Part shown: one piece after another, positions 26,628 through 34,394 of the stretch
Layout of the letters: every line of letters starts with the position of its first letter
How positions within the stretch are numbered: position 1 is the stretch's first letter
Assembly (NCBI GenBank): GCA_965656785.1
Contig: CBFHLY010000015.1
Span: forward strand, 15,930-79,929
Source: JALQTD01 sp965656785
Lineage (GTDB): Bacteria; Bacteroidota; Bacteroidia; Flavobacteriales_D; Sanyastnellaceae
Direction of reading: 5' to 3'
Length of the DNA stretch: 64,000 nucleotides
Notes under the pieces: generated by a model
What the model saw: only the letters and a program-made list of their open reading frames with translations
What the model was told of the DNA's origin: nothing
Databases searched by the model: none
Translations under genes and position numbers: made by a program

Positions 26628-27488
26628 TCAGGCCAAATCCCGACCCGGCCACCCATCCGGTGCAATCATGCCGCGACTCAGCTCCATCCGGACCCCGGCG
26701 TCGACGGTGGTTTGGGCCACCACCCCACCGCGCAGCAACGGCAACGGCCCCTCCTCCGCGGTCTCGTGCACCTGCGTCAGCCAGTCCGCCCGTGGCACCG
26801 CCCACAGCCCCGGCACCACGTCCGCCTCCGCCGCATGCGCCCACCACCCCGAAGGCGCTCCCGCTGCAGCCCCCCTCGGCGGCCTCGGCCGCGCCACCTC
26901 CCGCCACGGGTAAAACAGCCACCCCTTCATCATCGCCACCCGCCGATCCACCTGCGGCCAGTCCGCCCGCCTCAACGCCAACTGCTCCGCGAATTTGGCC
27001 CCCTTGCGCTCCAACGAATCCTCCACCCGCAAGCCGCGCCAATCCCCCCAAGCCCCCCGGCTCCCCGGCACCCCGAGGTAAAACTTGCACGCCACCTCCA
27101 CGTGCATCACCTCCCCCGAACCGGCCTCCACGATGAAATCCACCTCGCCCACCGTCCGGCCATCCCGCTCCACCACCCCGTTCGCCACCAGCACCCGCCA
27201 GTCCGCCGACCGCCCAAAGTACCACCCGATCAAGGCCTCGAACCGCTTCCCCAACAACGGCCCGGCCCCCGCCAACACCCGCTCCACCGGCCGCGGATCC
27301 GCCTCCAACTCCAGCAACTCCCGCCAAAACCGCTCCAGCCACTCCCGGCACTCCGCCGCCGCCACCCACTCCAGTCCGCCCCCGCGCTCTACGAGGGGAC
27401 ACGACCCGATCGCCCACGCCAACTGCCTCACCCCCGGGTGCTTCAACCGATTCCACGGCTCCGGACCAACGCATCGCAACGATTCCAT
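26628..27488 (-). CDS. DUF1853 family protein, PD-(D/E)XK-like
   Basis: 286 residues, soluble. It begins with the family signature KHPGVRQLAWAIGS. The middle holds GEVDFIVEAGSGEVMHVEVACKF, matching the D...ExxxK active-site arrangement of PD-(D/E)XK nuclease-like folds, to which DUF1853 is related. No biological role is established. The start ATG at 27488 follows a TAGAACTTG stretch on the minus strand. A longer start would overlap the divergent gene. The gene ends with the GATTTGGCC word next to its stop. Confidence 0.8.
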   Translation of the reverse strand: MESLRCVGPEPWNRLKHPGVRQLAWAIGSCPLVERGGGLEWVAAAECREWLERFWRELLELEADPRPVERVLAGAGPLLGKRFEALIGWYFGRSADWRVLVANGVVERDGRTVGEVDFIVEAGSGEVMHVEVACKFYLGVPGSRGAWGDWRGLRVEDSLERKGAKFAEQLALRRADWPQVDRRVAMMKGWLFYPWREVARPRPPRGAAAGAPSGWWAHAAEADVVPGLWAVPRADWLTQVHETAEEGPLPLLRGGVVAQTTVDAGVRMELSRGMIAPDGWPGRDLA

Positions 27489-27518
27489 GCGCGCAAGTTC
27501 TATCTTCGCGCCTGAAAA

Positions 27519-27758
27519 ATGAGAACGCTCGCCCAGTTTCCCCACCCGATCATGCGGATCACCGTCACCTTGTGGAACGGCAAGTACGCGCTGCGCTTTG
27601 AAGCGGACCGGTACGAGCAGGTGTTCAAGGTGCCGGAGGAAGCGGTGACGGGCGGAGTGGACGAGCTCGAAAAACGCGCGCGCGCGCTTCAGGAACAGGT
27701 CCTGCTGCGGTTCGTCGAGATGCGCAAAGAATGGACAGCAATCGAATCGGAATCATGA
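27519..27758 (+). CDS. Small conserved hypothetical protein
   Basis: 79 residues from the ATG at 27519, or 68 from the in-frame ATG at 27552 (MRITVTLWNGKYALRFE), which may be the real start. It predicts beta strands followed by a helix (VDELEKRARALQEQVLLRFVEM). No signal peptide or known domain. A TATCTTCG stretch just upstream resembles the -7 box. It overlaps the OmpH-like gene by ATGA, so both share an mRNA. Function unknown. Confidence 0.6.
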   Translation: MRTLAQFPHPIMRITVTLWNGKYALRFEADRYEQVFKVPEEAVTGGVDELEKRARALQEQVLLRFVEMRKEWTAIESES

Positions 27759-28381
27759 AACAATTGGGATGGGTGTTGGGCGCTGCGGCGCTGGTTTGGT
27801 GCGCGGTGTTGACGTGGGGCGGTGGGACCGCATCGACCCCGGCGCTTGCGCGTGGAGAGCGGGCTTCGGTGGCCTACGTGCACGGGGATTCGCTGCAGCA
27901 AGGGTATGCGCTGATCGCGGATTTGAACCAATTGCTCGTGCAGCAAGTGGAGGCCATTGAGACGCAATTGCGCACGCAGGCGAAGCCCCTGCAGGACGAA
28001 GCGCAGGAGCTCATCGACTACGCCCAAAACGAAAATCCGTCGAACAGCGAACTCAACGTGGCCCGCGAGCGCATGGCCGAGATCGAGGAATTGTTGAACC
28101 GCTACCAAGCCCAAGCCGAACGCGCCGCTTCGAACCGTGAGCAGCAAATGCAAAACATGATCGCGCAGACCCTTCGGGACGAAATCGCGCAATACGCTGC
28201 CGAGGCGGGCATCGACGTGGTGTTGAACTGGGGACTTTCCGGCGAAGGCGTGTTGTACGGCGGTGAAGGCTTCGACGTGACAGCGCCCCTGCTGGCCTAC
28301 CTCAACGAACGCCACGAAGCGAATAAAGCGGAGCGCCGCACCGAGCTGGAAGCTGCGCGGGACACGACGACCGTGAACTAA
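27755..28381 (+). CDS. OmpH/Skp-family periplasmic chaperone-like protein
   Basis: 208 residues: an N-terminal hydrophobic signal (LGWVLGAAALVWCAVLTW), then VAYVHGDSLQQGYALI, matching the OmpH/Skp motif (VAYVNSDSLLxxY type), and a long charged coiled-coil with tentacle-like helices, closing with a strand region DVVLNWG-GEGVLYG. Skp-type chaperones carry unfolded outer-membrane proteins across the periplasm. I chose the ATG at 27755 (ATGA overlap) over 27731. The stop overlaps the next start as TAATG. Confidence 0.82.
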   Translation: MKQLGWVLGAAALVWCAVLTWGGGTASTPALARGERASVAYVHGDSLQQGYALIADLNQLLVQQVEAIETQLRTQAKPLQDEAQELIDYAQNENPSNSELNVARERMAEIEELLNRYQAQAERAASNREQQMQNMIAQTLRDEIAQYAAEAGIDVVLNWGLSGEGVLYGGEGFDVTAPLLAYLNERHEANKAERRTELEAARDTTTVN

Positions 28382-28908
28382 TGGCTGGGACGAACGCAGA
28401 GCGCATCAAGGCCACGCACATCGTGGAATACGTCCTGTTTTTGTGGCAGATCGAAGACCTGGTGCGCGCAGCAGGGTTTGATGAGGGAGCCATGCGAGCC
28501 CTCGTGGAGGAGCAGGGGGAGGACGAGGTGCGTTGGTTGTTGACTTATGCCCAAACCATGCAACGCGAGGGCGTTCGGGAAAAGGGCCACACCGGAGAGG
28601 CGAACCAAGCCCTCACGGAACTGGCGATGCTGCACGATTTGCTCTTGTCCACCCTGAAGGACGCGGATTATGCGGCAGCGCACGAGGCGGCGCTGCCGTA
28701 TTTGAAGGAATTGGAGGGGAAAAACGCGCAAGCGGGCGTTCGGGCGATGCACCCGATTGAGTTGGTCTGCGTGACCTTGTACGGCTGGTTGGTGCTCCGG
28801 ATGAGCAAGCGCGAGGTATCCGCAGAAACGGAGGCCGCGATGGTGGCGGTGCGGAACTTGGCGAACGCCTTGGGGGCAGGTCACCGCCGGGTGTACGCGT
28901 CGAATTAA
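28381..28908 (+). CDS. DUF4924 family protein
   Basis: 175 residues, all-helical, no signal peptide. The N-terminal IKATHIVEYVLFLWQIEDLVRAAGFD matches the Bacteroidota DUF4924 family opening (AEYLLYMWQVEDLIRA type). The family has no known function to my knowledge. The TAATG overlap with the Skp-like gene shows coupling. It converges with the next gene, and the stops overlap by 4 bp. Confidence 0.8.
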   Translation: MAGTNAERIKATHIVEYVLFLWQIEDLVRAAGFDEGAMRALVEEQGEDEVRWLLTYAQTMQREGVREKGHTGEANQALTELAMLHDLLLSTLKDADYAAAHEAALPYLKELEGKNAQAGVRAMHPIELVCVTLYGWLVLRMSKREVSAETEAAMVAVRNLANALGAGHRRVYASN

Positions 28909-29354
28909 GCGGAACGTCGCTGCAGGCGCTCGATTTGGCGTCGGCGATGGGTGGCAATGCGGTTCGCGTGGGTCTCGGCCCGCAACCGGTCGATGATGGT
29001 GGTGGACAGGGCGTGCGTCGGCACGAAGATGGTGCCCTCGGGCCACGCCATGCGCTCGCCGTCGGAAAGCGATTCCCAGTCGGCCACCACCAAGCACTGG
29101 AATCCCGAATTGAATTCCCGGCATTTCCTTGCAAGTGAGGTCAACTCATAGGTCCACCGTTCGGGCGCCGTTACGAGGAACCAAGCGGTGGAACGGCTGG
29201 CCACGTTGTGCAGGATGCGGCTCGCGGAGCGCTCCAATTCGGACTCCGAAAGCTCGTGCGATTCGGCGAAGGGCGCGATGCGTTGGAGGTAGGAATCCAC
29301 GAACCGTTGTTCCTTGCCTGCAATCCAAATCGTGGGAGTGGTGTGCGTTGTCAT
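28905..29354 (-). CDS. Hypothetical soluble protein
   Basis: 149 residues without signal or membrane segments. The first part is TPTIWIAGKEQRFVDSYLQRIAPF; a beta-alpha pattern follows (STAWFLVTAP, FQCLVVADW, GTIFVPTHAL) and a basic helical tail (RATHRRRQIERLQRR type). The repeated hydrophobic strands suggest a small Rossmann-like or receiver-like fold, but I do not recognise the family. It is divergent from the ThiF operon (118 bp between starts), so it could be its regulator; this is speculation. Confidence 0.6.
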   Translation of the reverse strand: MTTHTTPTIWIAGKEQRFVDSYLQRIAPFAESHELSESELERSASRILHNVASRSTAWFLVTAPERWTYELTSLARKCREFNSGFQCLVVADWESLSDGERMAWPEGTIFVPTHALSTTIIDRLRAETHANRIATHRRRQIERLQRRSA

Positions 29355-29471
29355 GGAGCCCTTTACGCACGCTTCCCCGCGGAGGTTTCATCGGCCGTTC
29401 TCCTCGAAGCCCTGTTCAAAACATCCTCACGGGTGCGTTTTGTGAAGGAAAGAAACGGCCAAATTTCGTGC

Positions 29472-30554
29472 ATGAACGAGTTCACAACTCTGTCCTGGCA
29501 GCCCGAGATCCTGGAGCCTGCTACTCCTGCGGGCGAAGCACGGTTGCTTGCATTGCGCTCTTCCGGCTCAATCCGAGAGGAATGGGACACCCTCGATCAC
29601 CAGCTGGCTGAATTGGTGGTTACCCGAAATCCGAAAATCAAAGGACAACCCGATGCCATAGCTGGGGCCATCAAAGAACTGCTTTCAGAGGGCGGTCGCT
29701 CGGCGTACGGTGTTTGGGTTCACTATCCGTGGCGCGGTCACTTGGTCCGCTTGCTGCCAGAATCGGCTTTCATTGAAGTGCGCACGAATCGGAACAACAA
29801 CCGCATCATGCCCATCGAGCGGGACTTGTTGAGTACGAAATCGGTCGGGGTGGTGGGGCTGTCCGTGGGGCAGAGTTTTGCCATGAGCATCGCGATGGAA
29901 CGGGGCGCGGGGCGCATCAAGATCGCCGATTTCGACACCCTCGAGCTCTCGAACCTGAATCGAATCCGGACGGGGGTGCACCAGCTCGGGCAGCCGAAAT
30001 GGCTCATCACCGCCCGCGAAATCGCGGAGATCGATCCGTTTTTGCGCGTGGACGTGTTTCCCGACGGCATCAACGAGGAAAACATGGACGCGTTCTTGGA
30101 AGGGTTGGACTTGGTCTGCGATGCGTGCGATGATTTGGCCACGAAGGCTTCGTTGCGCTTGAACGCGCGCGCCCGGCGGATTCCGGTCATCATGGACACC
30201 AGCGACCGCGGCATGCTCGATGTGGAGCGGTACGACCAGCCGGAGAAAATTGCACCGGGCTACCTCCATGGCCGCATCGACGAAGCGTCCATGGACATGT
30301 TCGTGCAGTGCAAGGCTTGGACGACGGAGGCCCTGCACGCGTTTGTGGATTTGGACAACGTCTCCGAACGGGGCCGCGCAAGCATTCCGTTGTTGGGACA
30401 GGAGTTGTTGGCTTGGCCGCAGGTTTACACGGAGGTGGCTTCGGGCGGTGCATTTGCTGCGCAGGCTGCCCGGCGAATTTTATTGGATCAATTCATGCCG
30501 GATGTCCGGCTCTACATCAATTTGGATGAGCAGTTCGCCGAATCCTTCTCTTGA
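29472..30554 (+). CDS. ThiF/E1-like adenylyltransferase-fold protein (Rv1355c/MoeY-type N-terminal half)
   Basis: 360 residues. The first ~115 residues include WVHYPWRGHLVRLL. The E1-like Rossmann core follows: VGVVGLSVGQSFA (126-137), IADFDTLELSNLNR (151-164, with the ATP-binding Asp and Arg positions) and VCDACDDLATKASL. ThiF-family enzymes adenylate a carboxylate or C-terminal glycine. The sequence pattern resembles mycobacterial Rv1355c-type proteins, but the nitroreductase half found there is absent. I see no CxxC zinc pair. I chose the ATG at 29472 over longer antisense-overlapping readings. It overlaps the next gene by 29 bp. Confidence 0.8.
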   Translation: MNEFTTLSWQPEILEPATPAGEARLLALRSSGSIREEWDTLDHQLAELVVTRNPKIKGQPDAIAGAIKELLSEGGRSAYGVWVHYPWRGHLVRLLPESAFIEVRTNRNNNRIMPIERDLLSTKSVGVVGLSVGQSFAMSIAMERGAGRIKIADFDTLELSNLNRIRTGVHQLGQPKWLITAREIAEIDPFLRVDVFPDGINEENMDAFLEGLDLVCDACDDLATKASLRLNARARRIPVIMDTSDRGMLDVERYDQPEKIAPGYLHGRIDEASMDMFVQCKAWTTEALHAFVDLDNVSERGRASIPLLGQELLAWPQVYTEVASGGAFAAQAARRILLDQFMPDVRLYINLDEQFAESFS

Positions 30555-31272
30555 ACGCATTCGCCAGGCGGAGCGCATCAGTGCCGCTCGGGTGGTGGTG
30601 TATCCGGCGGACCAATTCGAGGCGCGCTCCCACGAGTTGGTCGACGGCCACCGAGCGGTGCTGGCCGCATACGGCATCAAGGAGCTGAAGACGTTCAAGC
30701 GCGATTGGATCGGAAATCCCGAAGTCCAAGTCGTGGCCGCGCTTTCGGTGAAAACGGGGAAGGTGCTCGGTGGAGCGCGGATGTACCGGGCCCACCAGCC
30801 CAGCGATTTGCCGCTTTACCAAGCCGTGAGCGACCAAGACCCGGAACTCGGGGCCTTCTTGGAGCCGTTCATTCACGAGGGCGTTTTCGAAATCGGCGGG
30901 CTTTGGAACAGCTTGGAATTGGCGGGGATGGGGGTGGAGGCGTTGTTTTTAGTTCAAGCGGCAATCGCGGCCCTGCCCATGTTGAACGCGCGGCATTTGT
31001 TTGCATTGACCTCACCGGTAACGCGGCGGATGCAGGGCACCATCGGCTTCCAAATCGAGGAAGCGGTCGGGAATGGTGGGGTGTTCACGTACCCCACGCC
31101 CAAGCTGCGTGCGAACTTGGCGCGCTTCACGTTTCCCGATCACGTGGAATCGGCAGCGCCGGCTGTTCGGGAGCTGTTGGAACAGCTTTGGCAAGATCCT
31201 ACGGGATACGTGCATTCGGTCAATGGCCCCAAGGGGGAATTGCAGCTCGCCTTCGAAATGAACGTGGGATGA
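30526..31272 (+). CDS. GNAT-fold acyltransferase, autoinducer-synthase-like
   Basis: 248 residues, soluble. The order of elements resembles LuxI/FeeM-type N-acyl synthases in the GNAT superfamily: an N-terminal RSHELVDGHRAVLAAYGI, TFKRDWIGNPEVQVVAALS, a strand with GKVLGGARMYR, then VFEIGGLWNS (Glu in the position of the conserved acid), a long helix, and HLFALTSPVTRRMQGTIGFQ. The likeness is by pattern only. The ATG at 30526 lies inside the ThiF gene; the stop overlaps the kinase start as ATGA. It probably acts with the ThiF protein on a shared substrate. Confidence 0.6.
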   Translation: MSSSPNPSLERIRQAERISAARVVVYPADQFEARSHELVDGHRAVLAAYGIKELKTFKRDWIGNPEVQVVAALSVKTGKVLGGARMYRAHQPSDLPLYQAVSDQDPELGAFLEPFIHEGVFEIGGLWNSLELAGMGVEALFLVQAAIAALPMLNARHLFALTSPVTRRMQGTIGFQIEEAVGNGGVFTYPTPKLRANLARFTFPDHVESAAPAVRELLEQLWQDPTGYVHSVNGPKGELQLAFEMNVG

Positions 31273-33416
31273 ATTCGGTCCGCCTGCATGGATTCCGACT
31301 CATCGGTCTCGTTTGGTTGGCGGTCATTGGAATCGCCTTGCCTGCAGGTGCACAGAAGTACATCGGGGAGCGCATGGAATTGCTGCCCGATTCCTTGGTG
31401 CCACGGATGTCCGTCACGGAACAAATCGTGGACCTCCTCGGGTGGCAGCCGATTGGCGTGGCCGTGCCCAATTTGGGCAACAGCTCCGAGGTCTATTGGT
31501 TGCGCTTGAAGCTCGACGCCGCTACGGAGGCGGGTTCGCTGCTTGAAATCCAAAACGCGACCATTGATGAACTGAGTTGTTTCATCGTGTGCGACGGTGA
31601 GGTCATTACCGCTTACGGCGACGGCGAATCCCACCGCAGCGGTCAAGATAGCCAACTCGGAACCTACCCGTCGTTCTCCGTCCCTTTGGCCACCGAGTGC
31701 ACGGATTTGGAGGTGCTTATCCGCGTTCAAAGCGGGAAACCCTTGCTTTTGCCCGTGCGCATTGCGGGCCACAAGGAGGTCATTCGGGATGCGCACCAGC
31801 GCGATGTGTTCTTCGCTGCCTACTTCGGCATCATCTTCGTCATGTTGCTGTACAACCTGTTCTTGTACTTCAGCGTCGGCGACCGGAATTACTTGTGGTA
31901 TGCGATGTACATCGTGACCGTAGGGGGAGCTCAGTTGGTGCTCAACGGGTACGCGGGGCTGTTGAACGTGGACGAATGGCCGTGGTTGGAGCGGCGGCTG
32001 GTTCACTTCATGGGGGTGTTCAGTGGGGTGGCGACGATCGTGTTTGCGCGTGATTTTTTGGACTTGCCGAAGCGCGTGCCGTGGTTGAACACGGTGATGT
32101 ACGTGTACTTGGGCATTTACGGGTTGGCGTTTTTACTGGCGCTTTTCGGGTGGATGACGTGGAGTTACAACCTGATCAATTTTTGCGCGCTGGCCATCTT
32201 TTTGCTCATTCCTGGGGCCATCGTGTCCATGCGCCAAGGGTTCCGTCCCGCGCGGTATTTCCTCATTGCGTGGATGTTTTTCATCGTCGCCGTGTTGGTC
32301 TTTGTGCTCAAGGACTCGTCGGTGATTCCGTTTAACCAATGGACGTTCTTTGCGCTGCCGGTGGGAAATGCCATTGAGGTGGTGTTGTTGAGTTTGGCCT
32401 TGGCGAGCCGCATCAACGAGATGAAGCAGGAGGCGACGAAGGCGAAGGAGCAGCAGCTGCGTTTGGCCCAGCAGAATGAGCGGATGGTGACGAACCAAAA
32501 CCGGTTGCTCGAAGACCGCGTGCGCGAACGGACGCAGGAACTTCAGCAGGCAAATGGCGAACTGGAGAACACGCTCAGCGACCTGAAAACGGCTCAGCAA
32601 CAGCTGCTGCAGCAGGAAAAGCTGGCGTCCATCGGCCAACTCACGGCGGGCATCGCACACGAGTTGAACAATCCGATCAATTTCGTTTCGTCGTCGAGCG
32701 CGAGCTTGAAGCGGGATTTCGAGGACGTCGAGGAGGTGCTCCGGCGCGTGATGGCGCTGCAGCCGGATTCCGAGGGATTGCATGATGAGGTGCGCTCGCT
32801 TCGAGAACGCATGGAGGAGTTGGATTTGGAATTTACACAGGAAGAGATTGTCCAATTGCTCAAGGGCATCGAAGACGGGGCGGGCCGAACCGCCGAAATC
32901 GTCAAGGGCTTGCGGATTTTCGGTCGGGTAGACGGAGACGCGTTTGCGCCCGCCCAACTGAACGAATTGCTCGAGTCAACGTTGGTCATCCTGCGCAGCA
33001 GTTTGCGCGACCAGGTGGCCATCGACTTGGAACTTGAGGCGGACCTTCCGTTGGTTCGGTGCCAAGCGGGCCGGTTGAATCAGGTGTTCATGAACATGAT
33101 TACGAACGCAGCCCACGCCACCATGGAGCGCAAGGATTTGGCCCCCGAAGACCGGCTGATTTACATCCAGTCAAAGAAGGTGAATGAAGGGGGCAAAGAC
33201 CGGGTCGTCATTCGAATAGAAGACAATGGCATCGGCATGACCGAGGACGTTCGAATGCAGATTTTCGACCCATTCTTTACGACCAAGGCCGTCGGCGAAG
33301 GCACGGGCTTGGGGCTCAGCATCGTCATGGGCATCCTTTCTGACCACCAAGCGGAGGTCGATGTGCAGTCCACTCCCGAACGAGGCACTGCGTTCACTTT
33401 AACCTTTACGGCATGA
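31269..33416 (+). CDS. 7TMR-DISM sensor histidine kinase
   Basis: 715 residues: signal peptide (to about 28), periplasmic 7TMR-DISM extracellular domain (about 45-170; SSEVYWLRLKL, EIQNATIDELSCFI), seven transmembrane helices (about 182-380), coiled-coil linker (385-450), HisKA with phospho-acceptor His464 in LTAGIAHELNNPINF, and a HATPase with NMITNAAH, IEDNGIGM, FFTTKAVGEGTGLGLS. The DISM architecture binds extracellular small ligands. The ATGA overlaps on both sides tie it to the acyltransferase and the response regulator. Confidence 0.93.
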   Translation: MNSVRLHGFRLIGLVWLAVIGIALPAGAQKYIGERMELLPDSLVPRMSVTEQIVDLLGWQPIGVAVPNLGNSSEVYWLRLKLDAATEAGSLLEIQNATIDELSCFIVCDGEVITAYGDGESHRSGQDSQLGTYPSFSVPLATECTDLEVLIRVQSGKPLLLPVRIAGHKEVIRDAHQRDVFFAAYFGIIFVMLLYNLFLYFSVGDRNYLWYAMYIVTVGGAQLVLNGYAGLLNVDEWPWLERRLVHFMGVFSGVATIVFARDFLDLPKRVPWLNTVMYVYLGIYGLAFLLALFGWMTWSYNLINFCALAIFLLIPGAIVSMRQGFRPARYFLIAWMFFIVAVLVFVLKDSSVIPFNQWTFFALPVGNAIEVVLLSLALASRINEMKQEATKAKEQQLRLAQQNERMVTNQNRLLEDRVRERTQELQQANGELENTLSDLKTAQQQLLQQEKLASIGQLTAGIAHELNNPINFVSSSSASLKRDFEDVEEVLRRVMALQPDSEGLHDEVRSLRERMEELDLEFTQEEIVQLLKGIEDGAGRTAEIVKGLRIFGRVDGDAFAPAQLNELLESTLVILRSSLRDQVAIDLELEADLPLVRCQAGRLNQVFMNMITNAAHATMERKDLAPEDRLIYIQSKKVNEGGKDRVVIRIEDNGIGMTEDVRMQIFDPFFTTKAVGEGTGLGLSIVMGILSDHQAEVDVQSTPERGTAFTLTFTA

Positions 33417-33934
33417 TCCACGTACTCTACCTTGATGATGAGTCCCACAACCTGACTGCCTTTCGCGCGGCGTTTCGGCGGGTGTTCAAGGTCCACGTGA
33501 CCACGGAGCCTACGGAGGCTGTGCAGCTGTTGCGGGAGCACCCCATCGAGGTCGTGATCTCGGACCAAAAAATGCCCTCCCTCAGCGGCGTCGAGTTTTT
33601 CGAACTCATCATGTCCGACTTCCCCGATCCCATCCGCATGCTCCTGACGGGCCATGCAGACATTGACGCGGTCATCGACGCCATCAACAAGGGCCAAATC
33701 TACAAGTACATCAGCAAACCATGGAACGAGGCCGAGCTGCAGGCGCTGGTTGAAGAGGCGGCGGGCCAATTCCGGAGGAAGCGAACCGTCCAGCAGGAGG
33801 GGGATCGGATGATCCAGCAGATGCGTCAGGCGAAGGAATTGGCTGCTTGGATCGTGGAGGTGACCGCTTCGGGTGTTGTTGCCGTTCCTGAAATCCATGA
33901 AAAGGCAAAAAAAATAGACGAACTGCTTTCTTAA
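33413..33934 (+). CDS. Response regulator, receiver plus helical tail
   Basis: 173 residues. Receiver domain 1-120 with acidic pair D8/D9, phospho-acceptor Asp51 (VVISDQKMPSLSG), Thr78 (LLTGHAD) and Lys101 (YISKPW). The remaining ~50 residues form a charged helix and no DNA-binding or enzymatic output domain is seen, so output is probably by protein-protein contact. The segment ISDQKMP and the KPW ending are typical of RpfG-class receivers. Its ATG overlaps the kinase stop, marking it as the cognate partner. Confidence 0.92.
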   Translation: MIHVLYLDDESHNLTAFRAAFRRVFKVHVTTEPTEAVQLLREHPIEVVISDQKMPSLSGVEFFELIMSDFPDPIRMLLTGHADIDAVIDAINKGQIYKYISKPWNEAELQALVEEAAGQFRRKRTVQQEGDRMIQQMRQAKELAAWIVEVTASGVVAVPEIHEKAKKIDELLS

Positions 33935-33983
33935 AGAGACGGTATGTTATGAGTCGCGCTTATCTTTCCCGCAAACGAGGAAG

Positions 33984-34343
33984 ATGCTCATTTACATAGA
34001 CTCAGATGCCGTTCGCATGCGCGTTCACCGCAAGCTGTTGGTCCAATCGTTCCCGCGGCTGAGGGTCCGATGCTTCGAGCGCTGGGAGTCGGGGATCCTG
34101 AGCGGTATTCCTTCTGATCGGGTTGTTTACTTGTTCACATGCTTGGACGGCATGACGGAGTCGACCATGAGCACGGTCGTTTCTGCGGCACGCGCAGAAC
34201 ACCCCGGATTGCGTTGGTTCGCCTTGTGGGCACAAGACCATGCGGTGCCGGATTGGGTAGAGGGACTGGTACCCGAGTCCGTGTTGGGATTGCCCATGGA
34301 TGTCCATGCCATCAAGCACCATTTGATACATCGTGCAACATAA
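33984..34343 (+). CDS. Degenerate receiver-like protein
   Basis: 119 residues. MLIYIDSDAVRMRVHRKLL and the alternating strand-helix pattern (RLRVRCFE, RVVYLFTCLDGM, RWFALWAQDH, SVLGLPMDVHAIKHHL) resemble a response-regulator receiver. The phospho-acceptor Asp is absent from the third strand (YLFTCLDG; no Asp at its end) and the Lys of strand 5 is replaced in LGLPM. It may be a phosphorylation-independent pseudo-receiver working with the preceding two-component pair. A TATCTTTC box (33959-33966) upstream suggests its own promoter. Confidence 0.6.
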   Translation: MLIYIDSDAVRMRVHRKLLVQSFPRLRVRCFERWESGILSGIPSDRVVYLFTCLDGMTESTMSTVVSAARAEHPGLRWFALWAQDHAVPDWVEGLVPESVLGLPMDVHAIKHHLIHRAT

Positions 34344-34377
34344 AACGCCTGCCCTTCGATCGAAGAGCAGGCGTTTT
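34342..34377. terminator. Bidirectional terminator hairpin
   Basis: AAAACGCCTGC (34342-34352) pairs perfectly with GCAGGCGTTTT (34367-34377). A/T tracts at both ends let it serve the receiver-like gene and the convergent M42 peptidase gene. Confidence 0.85.
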
Positions 34378-34394
34378 CACTTCATGTCGATGCT

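Noticed and set aside
26589..27515. 308-codon Pro/His-rich frame opposite DUF1853
   Set aside because: Extreme proline/histidine composition from reverse-complemented GC-rich codons; no start or domain.
30705..33416. 903-residue reading that would fuse extra sequence to the histidine kinase
   Set aside because: The extra N-terminal part is another frame of the acyltransferase gene; the signal peptide at 31269 fits a normal start.
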